From: Neobacillus rhizophilus
GTDB lineage: Bacteria > Bacillota > Bacilli > Bacillales > Cytobacillaceae
Assembly (NCBI RefSeq): GCF_018343535.1
Contig: NZ_JAGYPF010000003.1
Span: forward strand, 434,001-498,000
Direction of reading: 5' to 3'
Length of the DNA stretch: 64,000 nt
Made by a program: the position numbers and the translations under genes. Position 1 is the first letter of the stretch. Each line of letters opens with the position of its first letter. The notes beneath the pieces were generated by a model. It did no database searches. It was not told the origin of the DNA and saw only the letters and a program-made list of their open reading frames with translations. Of this stretch, positions 33,851 to 44,257 are shown piece by piece.

Positions 33851-34795
33851 CTACAGTTTGGAACCAAATTTCCAATCAGGATATACATATGGCACGCTTG
33901 GAGAAACAGCCGGCTCCGCTTTTTCTACTTCGATTTTTATAACATTTTGCCCATTGAAATTGGTTTTGCTAATCCTTCCAGTGATCATAAACCATGAATC
34001 ATTGGCAAATTGGTCTGGATTATCCGCTTCAGCAATAATACCGAATGGTGAAATATCAGCAATACAGTGGGTCATACCCATTCGGGCAATAATAAATTGG
34101 TTATTTGAAAGTCCTGGTTCACGATAAATAAAACCCTTTATTTTTATTTCTTTACTTTGAAAATTATCCACAAAGGTGTTCATTGATTGCAGCTTTTCAA
34201 TGAACCATTCATCCTTCATTTCAATCACATTTTGCTTATATAACTTCATTCCGAGTTTTGCGTAATCTTTGTCATACACATTGGTCTTAAACAATTTTTT
34301 TAGGGCAGGATCTGCATTTCCGTCTACTTCAACAACTGCTCCTTTGTCACCATTTTTGGAGGATATCCCACCTAGATTCATCCCTTTATTTTCAACTAGC
34401 GAACTAGAAAGTGTGTTATTCGGCAATACGAATCCAAGTAATAGAGGTAACAGAAATAAACCGTATATAAGAATATTCTTACCGATTGAATTCTTTAATA
34501 AATGATGATGTTCGTGGCCGAAAACGGAATCGTGATCATGACTATGATCATGGTCATGGCCGCAGTCGCAAATAATAACCTGCTTTTTTAAGGATAGAAA
34601 AGCAATATAAAATTGAAAAGCTGCCACAATGATCAAGAATCCAGCTGCGATTTTAATATAGATAACCAGCTGCGGGACAACAAATTGCAGAATGTCACCT
34701 GAAAAGGTTAACCAAAAAATATAAATGGAAAATCCAATTAAAATGGCTGCTTTCAAAAAATGATGCATGCTGGCAGAATTGAGTCTATGCCCCAT
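33851..34795 (-). CDS. TIGR03943 family protein, YcgQ-like
   Basis: A 314-residue protein of the putative permease-subunit family TIGR03943 (B. subtilis YcgQ). Two helices near the N-terminus are followed by a cytoplasmic or surface loop CDCGHDHDHSHDHD...GHEHHH (about 75-98) very rich in His, Asp and Cys, then one helix. A soluble C-terminal domain (about 145-314) has FIEKLQS, IKIKGFIYREPGLS and the AEADNPDQFANDSWFMITGR segment. The His-rich loop suggests binding of zinc or another divalent metal. It is encoded 37 bp after the YcgR-like permease, the standard pairing. Confidence 0.85.
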   Translation of the reverse strand: MGHRLNSASMHHFLKAAILIGFSIYIFWLTFSGDILQFVVPQLVIYIKIAAGFLIIVAAFQFYIAFLSLKKQVIICDCGHDHDHSHDHDSVFGHEHHHLLKNSIGKNILIYGLFLLPLLLGFVLPNNTLSSSLVENKGMNLGGISSKNGDKGAVVEVDGNADPALKKLFKTNVYDKDYAKLGMKLYKQNVIEMKDEWFIEKLQSMNTFVDNFQSKEIKIKGFIYREPGLSNNQFIIARMGMTHCIADISPFGIIAEADNPDQFANDSWFMITGRISKTNFNGQNVIKIEVEKAEPAVSPSVPYVYPDWKFGSKL

Positions 34796-34832
34796 CGAAT
34801 CACTACCTTACGTAATTTTTCAAGTCAAGATA

Positions 34833-35864
34833 TTAAAGGATAAACTGTAATACGAGCGTTCCGGCAAACACGAGAACGAAAACCAATGTGCAAAGCAACA
34901 AAACAAATTTCGTTCGAAAAACGGCTAGCATCATGAGAACGCCCTTTATATTGATCATCGGTCCAAAAACCATGAAGCCAACCAATGAGCTCTTTGAAAA
35001 AACAGATTGTAAGCTTTGAGCTACAAAAGCATCGGAAGTAGAACATAAAGAAAGCACAAACCCCATCCCCATCATGGCTAAATTGGCAAAGGGGCCGCTA
35101 TTTCCAATGGCAATTAGACTATTTTGCGAAACATATACCTGGAGTAATGCTACAATCATCGAACCAAACAGCAAATACTTCCCCATATCAAAAAACTCGC
35201 TGACGGTATGGCCCATGACCTCAATTACTTTATTCTTCACTTGTTTTTCTGAATGATGCTCATGGGTGTGGTGATGATGATTTTTCTCTTGCTTTAACTC
35301 TTCTCTTAATTGATTTGTTTTGACGAATTGAAAAACAATCAGGCCAATCACAAGAGCTGCCAGAAATGCCAGCCCCATCCGGCTGAATGTGACACTAGGC
35401 TGATTTTGAAAGGCTGTAAATGTCGATAAAAAGACAATTGGATTTAAAATAGGGCCAACTAATATAAACGTTGTTGCTACATATAAAGGCATTCCTTTTT
35501 TAATCAGCTTCCGTATGGCTGGGACCATACCGCATTCGCAAATAGGAAAAATGATGCCCAGCACACTTGCTGTAATGATTCCCAAAATCGGATTTTGGGG
35601 GATAAATTTACGCATCATTTGATCAGTCACGAAAACCTGAAGCAGCGCCGAGATAAACACACCGATTAAGATAAAGGGCATTGCCTCAATAATGATGCTG
35701 ATAAAGACCATTTTAAAAACCTGTACTTTTTGACTGCTAATAATAGCACTATAACCATAAGTAGAAGCAATATATAAGAGAATAACGAAAATCAAACTTC
35801 CTAATATGATTAGATGGCGATTTGAACCTACAGGCGAGCTTTTCTGTACCGCAGCATTCCGCAA
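34833..35864 (-). CDS. Permease of the UPF0718/DUF318 family, YcgR-like
   Basis: A 343-residue permease with about eight membrane helices. The family signature PICECGMVPAIRKLIKKGMP is visible at about 113-132, with the conserved PILNPIVFLSTF segment after it. A hydrophilic loop NHHHHTHEHHSE (about 197-208) is His-rich, again pointing to divalent metal. The start is TTG at 35864, 6 nt after GGGGGAGG. Proteins of this family work with the TIGR03943 partner encoded next. Metal or metal-complex movement across the membrane is the working assumption; direction is unknown. Confidence 0.85.
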   Translation of the reverse strand: MRNAAVQKSSPVGSNRHLIILGSLIFVILLYIASTYGYSAIISSQKVQVFKMVFISIIIEAMPFILIGVFISALLQVFVTDQMMRKFIPQNPILGIITASVLGIIFPICECGMVPAIRKLIKKGMPLYVATTFILVGPILNPIVFLSTFTAFQNQPSVTFSRMGLAFLAALVIGLIVFQFVKTNQLREELKQEKNHHHHTHEHHSEKQVKNKVIEVMGHTVSEFFDMGKYLLFGSMIVALLQVYVSQNSLIAIGNSGPFANLAMMGMGFVLSLCSTSDAFVAQSLQSVFSKSSLVGFMVFGPMINIKGVLMMLAVFRTKFVLLLCTLVFVLVFAGTLVLQFIL

Positions 35865-35882
35865 AGAAGTCCTCCCCCTTTT

Positions 35883-37115
35883 TTAAGCCACTATTCGTTC
35901 GATCAACCAAAAGCTGCCTAACACAAAAGCTATTGTCGAAACGCTAATAACGGCCTTCCTTGATATGTTTGAACGGTGTAAAAGTGTTAATAATGGCAAA
36001 AGAATCACAACGATGATGAGCTGAATGATTTCAATGCCAATATTAAAGCTCGCTAAATCAATGGCAAGCTCCCCTTTTGGAATCTTCATTTCAGTTAATA
36101 AATCCGCAAATCCCATTCCATGAATAAGACCAAATATAAACGTCAAGGCCCAGCGATGGCTGACCGATTTCCTAAAAATATTTTCGATGGCCACATAACA
36201 AATACTCAGTGCGATAGCCGGCTCAACAATACTCGCAGGGACTGATATAATGCCCAATACGGTTAACGTTAAGGTTAAACTGTGAGCAATCGTAAACGCA
36301 GTAATGACTTTGACAAACTGTTTGAAGCTTTGTCTTGCAATCAACAGTGCCAGCAAAAACAGCAAATGGTCATAGCCCTCAAGAATGTGAGTCATCCCTA
36401 GCTTTAAAAATGTGATCCAGCCGGATGGTGAAGAAGTTTGAGGTGTTTTTGCCTCTTGTTGTTTTGTTGTATCACTTGTTGTCCTGGCTTGCTTGTTTTC
36501 ACCGGTTTGTACACCCGTATCGTCTGATTTTAACCCGGCATATTCAGATTCACTTAAAATCATCGACCAAGTTCGGTCTTTACCTGATAATGCCGAAGTA
36601 CTGTTTTGTTTTCCATAATTAACCTTTAATAGATTCACATAGTTTGTGATTATATCATCCTGATAAAGGTTGTCAGTTAATGAAATAGATTGTGACGGTG
36701 TTAAGGGTGGATACTCAACCTTAAGCACGAGCTGGGTTGCATCCCCTTTTCGGTTTAAGTTCATTTCAAGTAATTTGGACCAATCCTTATGCTCGCCGTC
36801 AATTTTAACCCCTACATTTTCTTTAATGGTCGTTTCGATTTTATTTTTGATTGCTTCGAATTCGTCCGAATCCAGCATCCCGTTTTGGTTAACGTCTCCA
36901 TGGGTTAATTCGATGACAGAAACCTCATCTAATGCAAACGTCATGATGATTTTGCTTTTTAAAAGATTTATAGTGGTAAAACTGGCACTATAGGCATGTG
37001 CTTGTGCTGATTGAATGGAAGAAAAAAAGATAACTAATGGGAGCAACAAAATAATAAATTTTTGTCTATTTAAAAAGAAATTTGTTAAAAATTTTGATGG
37101 GAATATTCTGCTCAT
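35883..37115 (-). CDS. HupE/UreJ-family membrane protein with EF-hand-like segment
   Basis: A 410-residue protein. A signal-anchor ends at QAHAYS (about 40). A large outside domain (about 42-215) includes HGDVNQNGMLDSDEF, an EF-hand-like loop with D-x-N-x-N-G-x-L-D spacing. The C-terminal part (about 225-405) is the HupE/UreJ membrane domain: FLKLGMTHILEGYDHLLFLL, FTIAHSLTL and GLIHGMGFA with the conserved His residues. HupE/UreJ proteins are linked to nickel or other metal uptake. ATG at 37115 follows GGAGG; the frame also opens at 37142. It is the first gene of the YcgR/YcgQ operon (18-bp gap). Confidence 0.82.
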   Translation of the reverse strand: MSRIFPSKFLTNFFLNRQKFIILLLPLVIFFSSIQSAQAHAYSASFTTINLLKSKIIMTFALDEVSVIELTHGDVNQNGMLDSDEFEAIKNKIETTIKENVGVKIDGEHKDWSKLLEMNLNRKGDATQLVLKVEYPPLTPSQSISLTDNLYQDDIITNYVNLLKVNYGKQNSTSALSGKDRTWSMILSESEYAGLKSDDTGVQTGENKQARTTSDTTKQQEAKTPQTSSPSGWITFLKLGMTHILEGYDHLLFLLALLIARQSFKQFVKVITAFTIAHSLTLTLTVLGIISVPASIVEPAIALSICYVAIENIFRKSVSHRWALTFIFGLIHGMGFADLLTEMKIPKGELAIDLASFNIGIEIIQLIIVVILLPLLTLLHRSNISRKAVISVSTIAFVLGSFWLIERIVA

Positions 37116-37180
37116 TGTAGCCTCCATGTGGTGCGAAGTCATAGTTTCCTAAAGAATCAGGTTAAATATATCATAAGTCT

Positions 37181-37258
37181 TGTAACATCCGTGTAAAATT
37201 CATGTAAAAAATCGAGAATTTTGTAGAATATTGACGAATCACATACTAAGATTATATT
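37181..37258 (+). promoter_or_regulatory. 11-bp-spaced TGTAAC/A repeats and promoter of the surface phosphoesterase gene
   Basis: TGTAAC (37181), TGTAAA (37192) and TGTAAA (37203) recur at exactly 11-bp intervals. A promoter TTGACG (37231-37236) and TATATT (37253-37258), spacer 16 bp, follows. The spacing is the one used by PhoP, although the repeats are farther upstream than usual. The region is shared with the divergent HupE-like gene. Confidence 0.45.
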
Positions 37259-37396
37259 AGGTCCATTTTATCAATTAAAAGGGGAGATAAAAGGAACCTT
37301 AGGATTTTTTTACCATTATTCAAATGGAGGTGCTTAGCTATAAAATAGGGAAGTAAGCGCTTCATCAAAAATGACTAAAGGGGAGGAATTTCGTAG

Positions 37397-40300
37397 GTGT
37401 ACGGAATTGTGAGAAAACACAAGAAATGGGTTGGCCTATTTTTAACAGCGCTAATGTTGTTATCACTGGTCAATCCCAATATGGCAAAAGCTGTTTCAGA
37501 ACCTGTTTCATTGGCAAAATGGGATTTTAGTAATGGGAATAGCCTAACAGCCACTGGTGGTTTGAATGTTAATCTTGACAAGCAATTATCCATAACAGGT
37601 GCAACAATGACTGGCTATAATGCCGGACCTACTTCAGGTATTAGTGTTCCTAACGCAAATACTTGGACAAACAACCCATCATACTGGGAAGTTTCCTTAT
37701 CAACTAAAGGCTATCAATCTATTGCGGTATCATCTAAACAATATGGTTCTAGTACAGGCCCAAGAGATTTTAAGCTTCAATACAGCTTGGATCATAGCAA
37801 TTGGGCGGATGTTGCCGGTGGAGATATTACCGTAGCGACTAACTGGACCAGCGGTGTTATAACGAATGTAGCACTGCCAAGTGATGCGGCTGATCAAGAT
37901 CTCATCTATGTTAGATGGCTCAAAGCTTCTGATACGTCAATAGGTGGCAGCACGGTAGCAGGAACTGGTACAAGCCGTTTCGGAGAAATCTCATTTACAG
38001 GTGTACCTTCCGGGTCGACTGTAGATCCAGATCCAAACCCTAATCCAGATCCAAATCCGGATCCAGTAATTGAAAAAACAGCAGCACCGGCCGCTACTAA
38101 AATCACGTATGCTTCCTATACACAAGTAACAGGAGCGCCAGGTGCAGCAGCCAATAATTCACAAGTATCATTATATTTTGACGCTAACACAGTGGTTGCG
38201 ACTGCTCCTGCAGGTGCAGATGGATCGTTTAGTATCTCATTTGCTAACCCACAATCAAAACCAGTCGTGAATCTTACAGCACAAGAGACTGGGAAAGAAC
38301 CTAGTGATAAAGTAGCGATTAACTACACTGGTTCCAACTCAAGCTCAGCAGTTAAGCCTGGTGACGTAGTATTTAGCCAAATCTACGTAAACGGCGGAAA
38401 CAGCGGAGCGTTTTACAAAACAAAGTTTTTCGAACTTTATAACAATACAGATAAAGATATCGATTTAAAAGATTGGTCAATCGCTTACACATCAGCCTCC
38501 ACCATGAAATTTGGCGCTGGCCAAGCCCTATCTGGCATCATTAAAGCTCATGGCTATTATCTGATTACTGGCAACACAGGCGCGACAGGACAAGATTTAC
38601 CTGTACAACCAGATGCCAAAACCACATTAAATCCAAGTGGTTCAACAGGCGGAGCCTTAGTATTAGCCAAGAAGAAAACAGCAGTTACTGGAGCAGATGA
38701 CCCAGACGCAATCGATTTATTAGCGTACACAGATGGTACAGCCAAGTTTGCAAATCCATTATACTGGGGCGAGCCGATTTCCGATGCTACCATGAAAGCT
38801 GGGACTTTCTTACGTAAAACAAATATCGGATCAGACCCGCTGACTTCCTTCGGAATGGGCAATGGCTGGTTTACAAAGAATCCAGCTAACGATTTCGTGT
38901 TTAATAAACCATCAGGTGGAGAAACTCCAGAAGAGATGGTTGTTCATAATTCAAAATTCATGCTTCAACCGGATGCTTCAAAAATCGAGTATAAAAATGA
39001 CGGTGGTGCGGCAACGGTTTCGGGGCAGCCTGGTTCTGTACCAGCTTCAGCTACTGTAAAAGCTTATGTGGAGAAGGCTGGCGTTTTAACGAAAGTACAA
39101 GAAGCTGCAGCTGCGGCTGACGGTTCTTTTTCACTAAACTTCCAGAATTCTAGTTCAGTAGTTTACTTGACTCATACTGATTCATCACAGCCTGTTTCAT
39201 TAGAAAGCAGCTACACAAAAATCAATGTTTCCGGGACAGCTAAGACGATTACATCATTGGATGAATTGCGTAAGAATGATGCAAAGGGCTTCCCTATTAA
39301 TCTTGGATATACAACAACGATTGAAGGAACAGCTACAACTGGCAATACCCCAGATGGCAGCGTAACAACGAATTTCTTTATTAAGGACGCTTCTGGTGCA
39401 ATTAACGTAGTGAATAGCCTTAATCCGTCTCTTCCTATTGAATCTGGCAATAAGTATCGGATCGATGGACGGGTTGTTTTTACAGCAGGTATGACACAGT
39501 TTGTTCCTACCTCTATTAAAAACGCAGGACCTGATACTTTACCGACACCTGAGTCCATTGCTATCACTGGGCTAAACGAAGCAAATGAGAGTAATTTAGT
39601 TTCATTTACCGGCAAGGTGACAAACATACCGGCAAATGGTCCAGATTATGATGTTACTGTAAGTGATGAATCAGGTGACAATTTAGCGATTGTCCGTATT
39701 CAAGGAGAGCTTGGCGATCTTGAGAAAGGTTCTAGCTATACTTTCACCGGAATTGTTCATCAATCCAAGAAAATAGCACCTTTTACAAACGGATACTATC
39801 TATTGCCAAGAAGCACGGCTGATATTAAAGGCCAATTAGTGCTGACACATACTCCGTTAAAGAAAGCTTATATTGGAGTCGATGTCGCTTTCACTGCGAT
39901 GGCGAAAAATGCCGATTCCGTTACTCTTTACTACAAAGGTGAAGCTGATTCAGCATACAAAACAGTGATCATGAATTCGGCTGATGCTAGAAATTATAAT
40001 GGAAAAATTGTTAGGGCAGATGTGCCGACAGGGAAATTACTCTATTATATTGAAGCCGTTTCTGGTGACGACAAACAATCGGAAGGATCCGCTGCGAAAC
40101 CAATCACAATTGATGTAGTAGAAGATACCGATGGCCCTGCATTTATGAATGAGCTTCCGGGGAATGGAGAAATCGTCAATTCCAGATACCCATCGATATC
40201 TGTTAAACTGGATGACCCGAATGGAGTAAAAACTTCAGCAGTATCGATTAAAATTGATGGAAAAGATTTCACTCCAAAAGCAGTCATTAGCGAAACAGAA

Positions 40301-43300
40301 ATTAAATTGGTGCTTACAAAAAGTGATGAGTTAACTGAAGATGAACATACGGTAACTGTAACTGCCAAAGATAAATTGGATAATCCTTCTACGTTCACAT
40401 GGAAATTTACAGTGGCGAAAAGATTTACTGGCGGAAATCATTACCGGGGAACAACTCATAACCATACAAACATCTCTCATGATGCTGCCGGTACACCTGA
40501 GCAAGCACTAAAAGATGCACAAAAATATCACTATGATTACTTTGCTTTTTCTGATCATTCCCATGACATCGATTCAAGTCTTGTCAATAAGGATACGGTT
40601 GATCACAACGGAATGAAAGAAAGAACGGGCGGATCTGATTGGCAATTAACGAAAGATTTAGCAAAACAATATACTCAGGATGGAAAATTTGTTGTATTCC
40701 CTGCTTTTGAAATGACATCTACTACGTGGGGACACTCAAATGTATTTGGAACAGACAACTTTATTGATCGTGTTGTGGATGGAGGAGCATACCAAAAGCT
40801 TCAAAACTATTATGCCTGGACGTTAACATACGACAATATTGTTGCTCAATTTAACCATCCGAAAATGTCGGCTAATGCTTTTGATAATTTTATCCCATAT
40901 GATAAAAATGTTGATAAGCTATTCACGATGCTAGAAGTAGGAAATGGCTCCGGGAAGTATTCCTATGCGAATGCAGAAGATAAATACTATAGTGCACTCG
41001 ACTTAGGCTGGCATGTTGCACCTACTTATGGTGAGGACAACCATGATGCTACTTGGGGGCAAACGAAAAAGCGGACTGTAATCGTTGCAAAAGATCTAAC
41101 TCAAGAATCACTTCTTGATGCCATGAAAAATATGCGCGTGTATATGAGTGAAGATCCAAACTTCCAGTTAGATGTGTCTGCAAGCGGCTTTTACATGGGA
41201 GCAACAGTAGATACAGATACATTGGACTTTACGATTACTGGTAAGGATCCAGTGTCAGAAGACCCATCAAATCCAGATTATAGTTATATAAAAACTCCTT
41301 CAAACGATGCGATTGCCAAAGTGGAACTGATTACCAACCACGGCAAGGTAATTGAATCATATGTACCTAAAGATGATTCTCCTTCGTTAACATGGGAGCC
41401 AAGTGTAACAGTAGCCGGCGGGCAGCAATGGTTTGTTGTAAAGGTTACCCAAAAAGACGGTGATCAAATTTATTCCGCACCTATCTGGTCTCCAGCTAAG
41501 GATTTGGCTGTGAGTGTAAGTAATGTCAGCACACCTGATGGCGCCATTATCGGTGGTGTTTCTACAACTCTAACTGCTGGTGTTACAAATCTAGGATCTG
41601 TAAATGTAAGTAAGGTAAAAGCACAATTCTATTATGATAGCATTGATGCGGACCACTTTATTGGAGAATCTGTCATTGATTCACTTCCTGCCAACAATTC
41701 GGCAAATGCCAGTGTCACATGGGCAAATCCGGCTGCGGGTACGCATAATATCATTGTCCTGCTTTCCGCGGATGACGGACATGATCTCGGCAGCAATAAG
41801 TTTGAACAAAGCTTTGTGATTAAAGCGCCATTAGGAAAAACAATCTTGATAGATACAACACATGGCAATGAAAATACGACAGGTGATCCAGGCAAATACG
41901 CTGATAACCTTAAGCTATTTACAACATTAATGAAGAAACAAGGTTACACGATTGCAGAGAATAAAGTTACACTTTCTGCTGACGTGCTAAAAAATGTAAG
42001 TGTGTTGATGTTAACCCACCCTACTACAGCCTATTCGCCAACTGAAATCGAAGCAATCAAGAATTTTGTTGCGAATGGCGGTTCATTATTAGCAACTGAA
42101 AAGAGTAACTTTGGCGGCACCAATCAAAATTTAAACGATGTTTTATCCAGTGTTGGATCTAGTATTCTTGTAAACAACGATGGAGTCTTTGATGAAACAA
42201 AAGAAGGAAACTTCTGGGGTACACCACTACCTTCTAATTTCGCAGTTAGACTGCATCCAACACCTGTTAAAAATGCACTAACAGATTTTGTATCAACAAT
42301 CGAATATTATAGTGGTTCAAGTCTGGCCAAAAATGATGGAACTGGTAAGAAAGCAGCATTGACAGACAGCAGTACAGTCACAGTTCTCGCTTGGGGAAAT
42401 GAGTCAACATTCCAAGACACTCCAACGATCAAATCGGATTCTGCATCTTATAATGTCCGTACTTCAGACGGTAAAACACCGCTTGAAGGTGTAACAGGCG
42501 GTTCAGTCATTCCGATGATTGCATCAGAACAGATTGGAAAAGGCAGAGTCATTGTCTCCGGGATGAATATCTTTAATGACAAGCAGATCGACCAAACTTT
42601 CAGTCCGAAAGGCAATGAAAGATTTGGTATAAACGCGGTCAACTGGTTAGCTCATCTCGAGCCGCAAATCATCTCGATTGGCGATGCGCGTAAACTGGCT
42701 GAAGAAACAAATGCTGTGGTCGAAGGTACCGTTACAGCTACTCAGTTCTTTGATTCGGCATATATTCAAGATGAGACTGGCGGTATAATGGCCTTTAATG
42801 AGGTCCCGGCAGGCAGCCTAAAGATTGGCGACAAAGTTCGGATTTACGGACACATTAAAATTTTTGAAAATAACTTTGAATTAGAATTCGGAAGCTTCGC
42901 CGACAGTGTTGTGAAGCTTGGCACTGGAACACCAGTCGAACCTAAATTAGTAAGTACAAAGGATTCAGTCGCTGACGAAAACCAAGGTCTTCTTGTGAAA
43001 GTAAAAGGAAAAGTATTGTCCAAGTATGATGATAACTCCTATATCATCGACGATGGTTCTGGCCCTACCTTGGTATTTACGGATGGCTATATTGTTAATC
43101 AAAGCGGACCTGTCCCTGATTTAAAAGCAGGTGACACATTGGAAGCTGTTGGGCTTTCAGGTAAATTCTCTGAAGGTGAGCGCATCCGTGTCAGAGACAC
43201 AAGAGAACTGATTGGCACTGTCAATACAGACCCAGGTCAACAACCGGGAGATAACAATGGCGGCGATCAAGGCTCTCAACCGGGAGATAACAACGGCGGG

Positions 43301-44176
43301 GACCAAGGCTCTCAACCAGGAGATAACAACGGCGGCGATCAAGGCTCTCAACCAGGAGATAACAACGGCGGCGATCAAGGCTCTCAACCGGGAGATAACA
43401 ACGGCGGCGATCAAGGCTCTCAACCTGGAAATAGCAACGGCGGGAATGGTTCAAAACCTGGTAACGACGGTTCTAAACAAATTGTCGTGACACTACCGGC
43501 TAAGGCCAAAAATGGAAAAGTAATAACCATTGATAAAAAAGAATTTGAAGCAGCGATTGTCAAAATTTCTAATAATGGTGAACTTTCTATTGACCTTGGA
43601 AATGAACATGATTCTGAGCTGAAGCTAACAAAAGAGCAAATTGAACTTTTGAAAGCGAAAAATATTCCGCTCACCGTTCAAAATGATGAGGTAAAATTGT
43701 CAATCCCTTCAAGTATCTTTACTAAAGGAAATGCAGATATTGTCTTAAAACCAATGGAAATCATTAACAGCGCTAAAAGTCCGGTTTATGATTTTACTAT
43801 CATCGTTGATGGAAAAGTAATCCATCAATTTACTGAACCGATTACGCTGACATTTGATATCGATATGAACAAAGTGAAAAACAGTAGTAATTTGAAAGTC
43901 TTCTATTACAATGAGAAAACTAAAAAATGGGAATTGATGCCAGGTTCAATTTATGCAAACGGCAAGGTAACAGTGAAAACCAATCACTTCAGTACTTTTA
44001 CCGTATTCGAGGTAGCTGGAGACAAAGCACCGAATGACGCAAAGGCTCCTAACGCACTAAAAGAAAATGGCTTGCCAAATACAGCTACAAATTCCTTTAA
44101 TATTTTGGCTGTGGGATTACTGCTACTGTTACTAGGTTCCGTATGGTTCTTAGCAAAAAGAAGGAAACAAGCATAA
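37397..44176 (+). CDS. Giant sortase-anchored PHP-type metallophosphoesterase
   Basis: A 2259-residue surface protein. The signal peptide ends near residue 33 (NMAKA). Next come a jelly-roll or galactose-binding-like region, a lamin-tail domain (about 320-440), OB-fold-like segments (about 618-810) and Ig-like folds (about 815-1010). A CehA/McbA-type PHP phosphoesterase (about 1013-1290) carries THNHTN, FSDHSHD, FNHP and EDNHD metal motifs. A CARDB-like domain (1369-1475), a glutamine-amidotransferase-like fold (1480-1750), two more OB-fold-like units and five exact-spaced copies of GDNNGGDQGSQP (36 bp each, 43243-43425) follow. The protein ends in a C-terminal beta domain, LPNTA, a helix and KRRKQA. 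GTG start after GGGGAGG. Likely cleaves phosphoesters, perhaps extracellular nucleic acid, on the cell wall. Confidence 0.83.
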   Translation: MYGIVRKHKKWVGLFLTALMLLSLVNPNMAKAVSEPVSLAKWDFSNGNSLTATGGLNVNLDKQLSITGATMTGYNAGPTSGISVPNANTWTNNPSYWEVSLSTKGYQSIAVSSKQYGSSTGPRDFKLQYSLDHSNWADVAGGDITVATNWTSGVITNVALPSDAADQDLIYVRWLKASDTSIGGSTVAGTGTSRFGEISFTGVPSGSTVDPDPNPNPDPNPDPVIEKTAAPAATKITYASYTQVTGAPGAAANNSQVSLYFDANTVVATAPAGADGSFSISFANPQSKPVVNLTAQETGKEPSDKVAINYTGSNSSSAVKPGDVVFSQIYVNGGNSGAFYKTKFFELYNNTDKDIDLKDWSIAYTSASTMKFGAGQALSGIIKAHGYYLITGNTGATGQDLPVQPDAKTTLNPSGSTGGALVLAKKKTAVTGADDPDAIDLLAYTDGTAKFANPLYWGEPISDATMKAGTFLRKTNIGSDPLTSFGMGNGWFTKNPANDFVFNKPSGGETPEEMVVHNSKFMLQPDASKIEYKNDGGAATVSGQPGSVPASATVKAYVEKAGVLTKVQEAAAAADGSFSLNFQNSSSVVYLTHTDSSQPVSLESSYTKINVSGTAKTITSLDELRKNDAKGFPINLGYTTTIEGTATTGNTPDGSVTTNFFIKDASGAINVVNSLNPSLPIESGNKYRIDGRVVFTAGMTQFVPTSIKNAGPDTLPTPESIAITGLNEANESNLVSFTGKVTNIPANGPDYDVTVSDESGDNLAIVRIQGELGDLEKGSSYTFTGIVHQSKKIAPFTNGYYLLPRSTADIKGQLVLTHTPLKKAYIGVDVAFTAMAKNADSVTLYYKGEADSAYKTVIMNSADARNYNGKIVRADVPTGKLLYYIEAVSGDDKQSEGSAAKPITIDVVEDTDGPAFMNELPGNGEIVNSRYPSISVKLDDPNGVKTSAVSIKIDGKDFTPKAVISETEIKLVLTKSDELTEDEHTVTVTAKDKLDNPSTFTWKFTVAKRFTGGNHYRGTTHNHTNISHDAAGTPEQALKDAQKYHYDYFAFSDHSHDIDSSLVNKDTVDHNGMKERTGGSDWQLTKDLAKQYTQDGKFVVFPAFEMTSTTWGHSNVFGTDNFIDRVVDGGAYQKLQNYYAWTLTYDNIVAQFNHPKMSANAFDNFIPYDKNVDKLFTMLEVGNGSGKYSYANAEDKYYSALDLGWHVAPTYGEDNHDATWGQTKKRTVIVAKDLTQESLLDAMKNMRVYMSEDPNFQLDVSASGFYMGATVDTDTLDFTITGKDPVSEDPSNPDYSYIKTPSNDAIAKVELITNHGKVIESYVPKDDSPSLTWEPSVTVAGGQQWFVVKVTQKDGDQIYSAPIWSPAKDLAVSVSNVSTPDGAIIGGVSTTLTAGVTNLGSVNVSKVKAQFYYDSIDADHFIGESVIDSLPANNSANASVTWANPAAGTHNIIVLLSADDGHDLGSNKFEQSFVIKAPLGKTILIDTTHGNENTTGDPGKYADNLKLFTTLMKKQGYTIAENKVTLSADVLKNVSVLMLTHPTTAYSPTEIEAIKNFVANGGSLLATEKSNFGGTNQNLNDVLSSVGSSILVNNDGVFDETKEGNFWGTPLPSNFAVRLHPTPVKNALTDFVSTIEYYSGSSLAKNDGTGKKAALTDSSTVTVLAWGNESTFQDTPTIKSDSASYNVRTSDGKTPLEGVTGGSVIPMIASEQIGKGRVIVSGMNIFNDKQIDQTFSPKGNERFGINAVNWLAHLEPQIISIGDARKLAEETNAVVEGTVTATQFFDSAYIQDETGGIMAFNEVPAGSLKIGDKVRIYGHIKIFENNFELEFGSFADSVVKLGTGTPVEPKLVSTKDSVADENQGLLVKVKGKVLSKYDDNSYIIDDGSGPTLVFTDGYIVNQSGPVPDLKAGDTLEAVGLSGKFSEGERIRVRDTRELIGTVNTDPGQQPGDNNGGDQGSQPGDNNGGDQGSQPGDNNGGDQGSQPGDNNGGDQGSQPGDNNGGDQGSQPGNSNGGNGSKPGNDGSKQIVVTLPAKAKNGKVITIDKKEFEAAIVKISNNGELSIDLGNEHDSELKLTKEQIELLKAKNIPLTVQNDEVKLSIPSSIFTKGNADIVLKPMEIINSAKSPVYDFTIIVDGKVIHQFTEPITLTFDIDMNKVKNSSNLKVFYYNEKTKKWELMPGSIYANGKVTVKTNHFSTFTVFEVAGDKAPNDAKAPNALKENGLPNTATNSFNILAVGLLLLLLGSVWFLAKRRKQA

Positions 44177-44257
44177 TTATCGCAAAATGGTTCAATAACA
44201 AAAGAGCTAGGGATATTGAACTGACCTATTAAAATGAGACAACGAAAAAGCACCAAT

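Noticed and set aside
37351..37364. GTAAGCGCTTCA as a cre site before the surface protein gene
   Set aside because: It misses four of 14 consensus positions and lies downstream of the predicted promoter.
43157..43490. Long frames on both strands over the Gly/Asn repeat of the surface protein
   Set aside because: The 36-bp repeat is open in several frames. Only the frame of the sortase-anchored protein is continuous with signal peptide and anchor.
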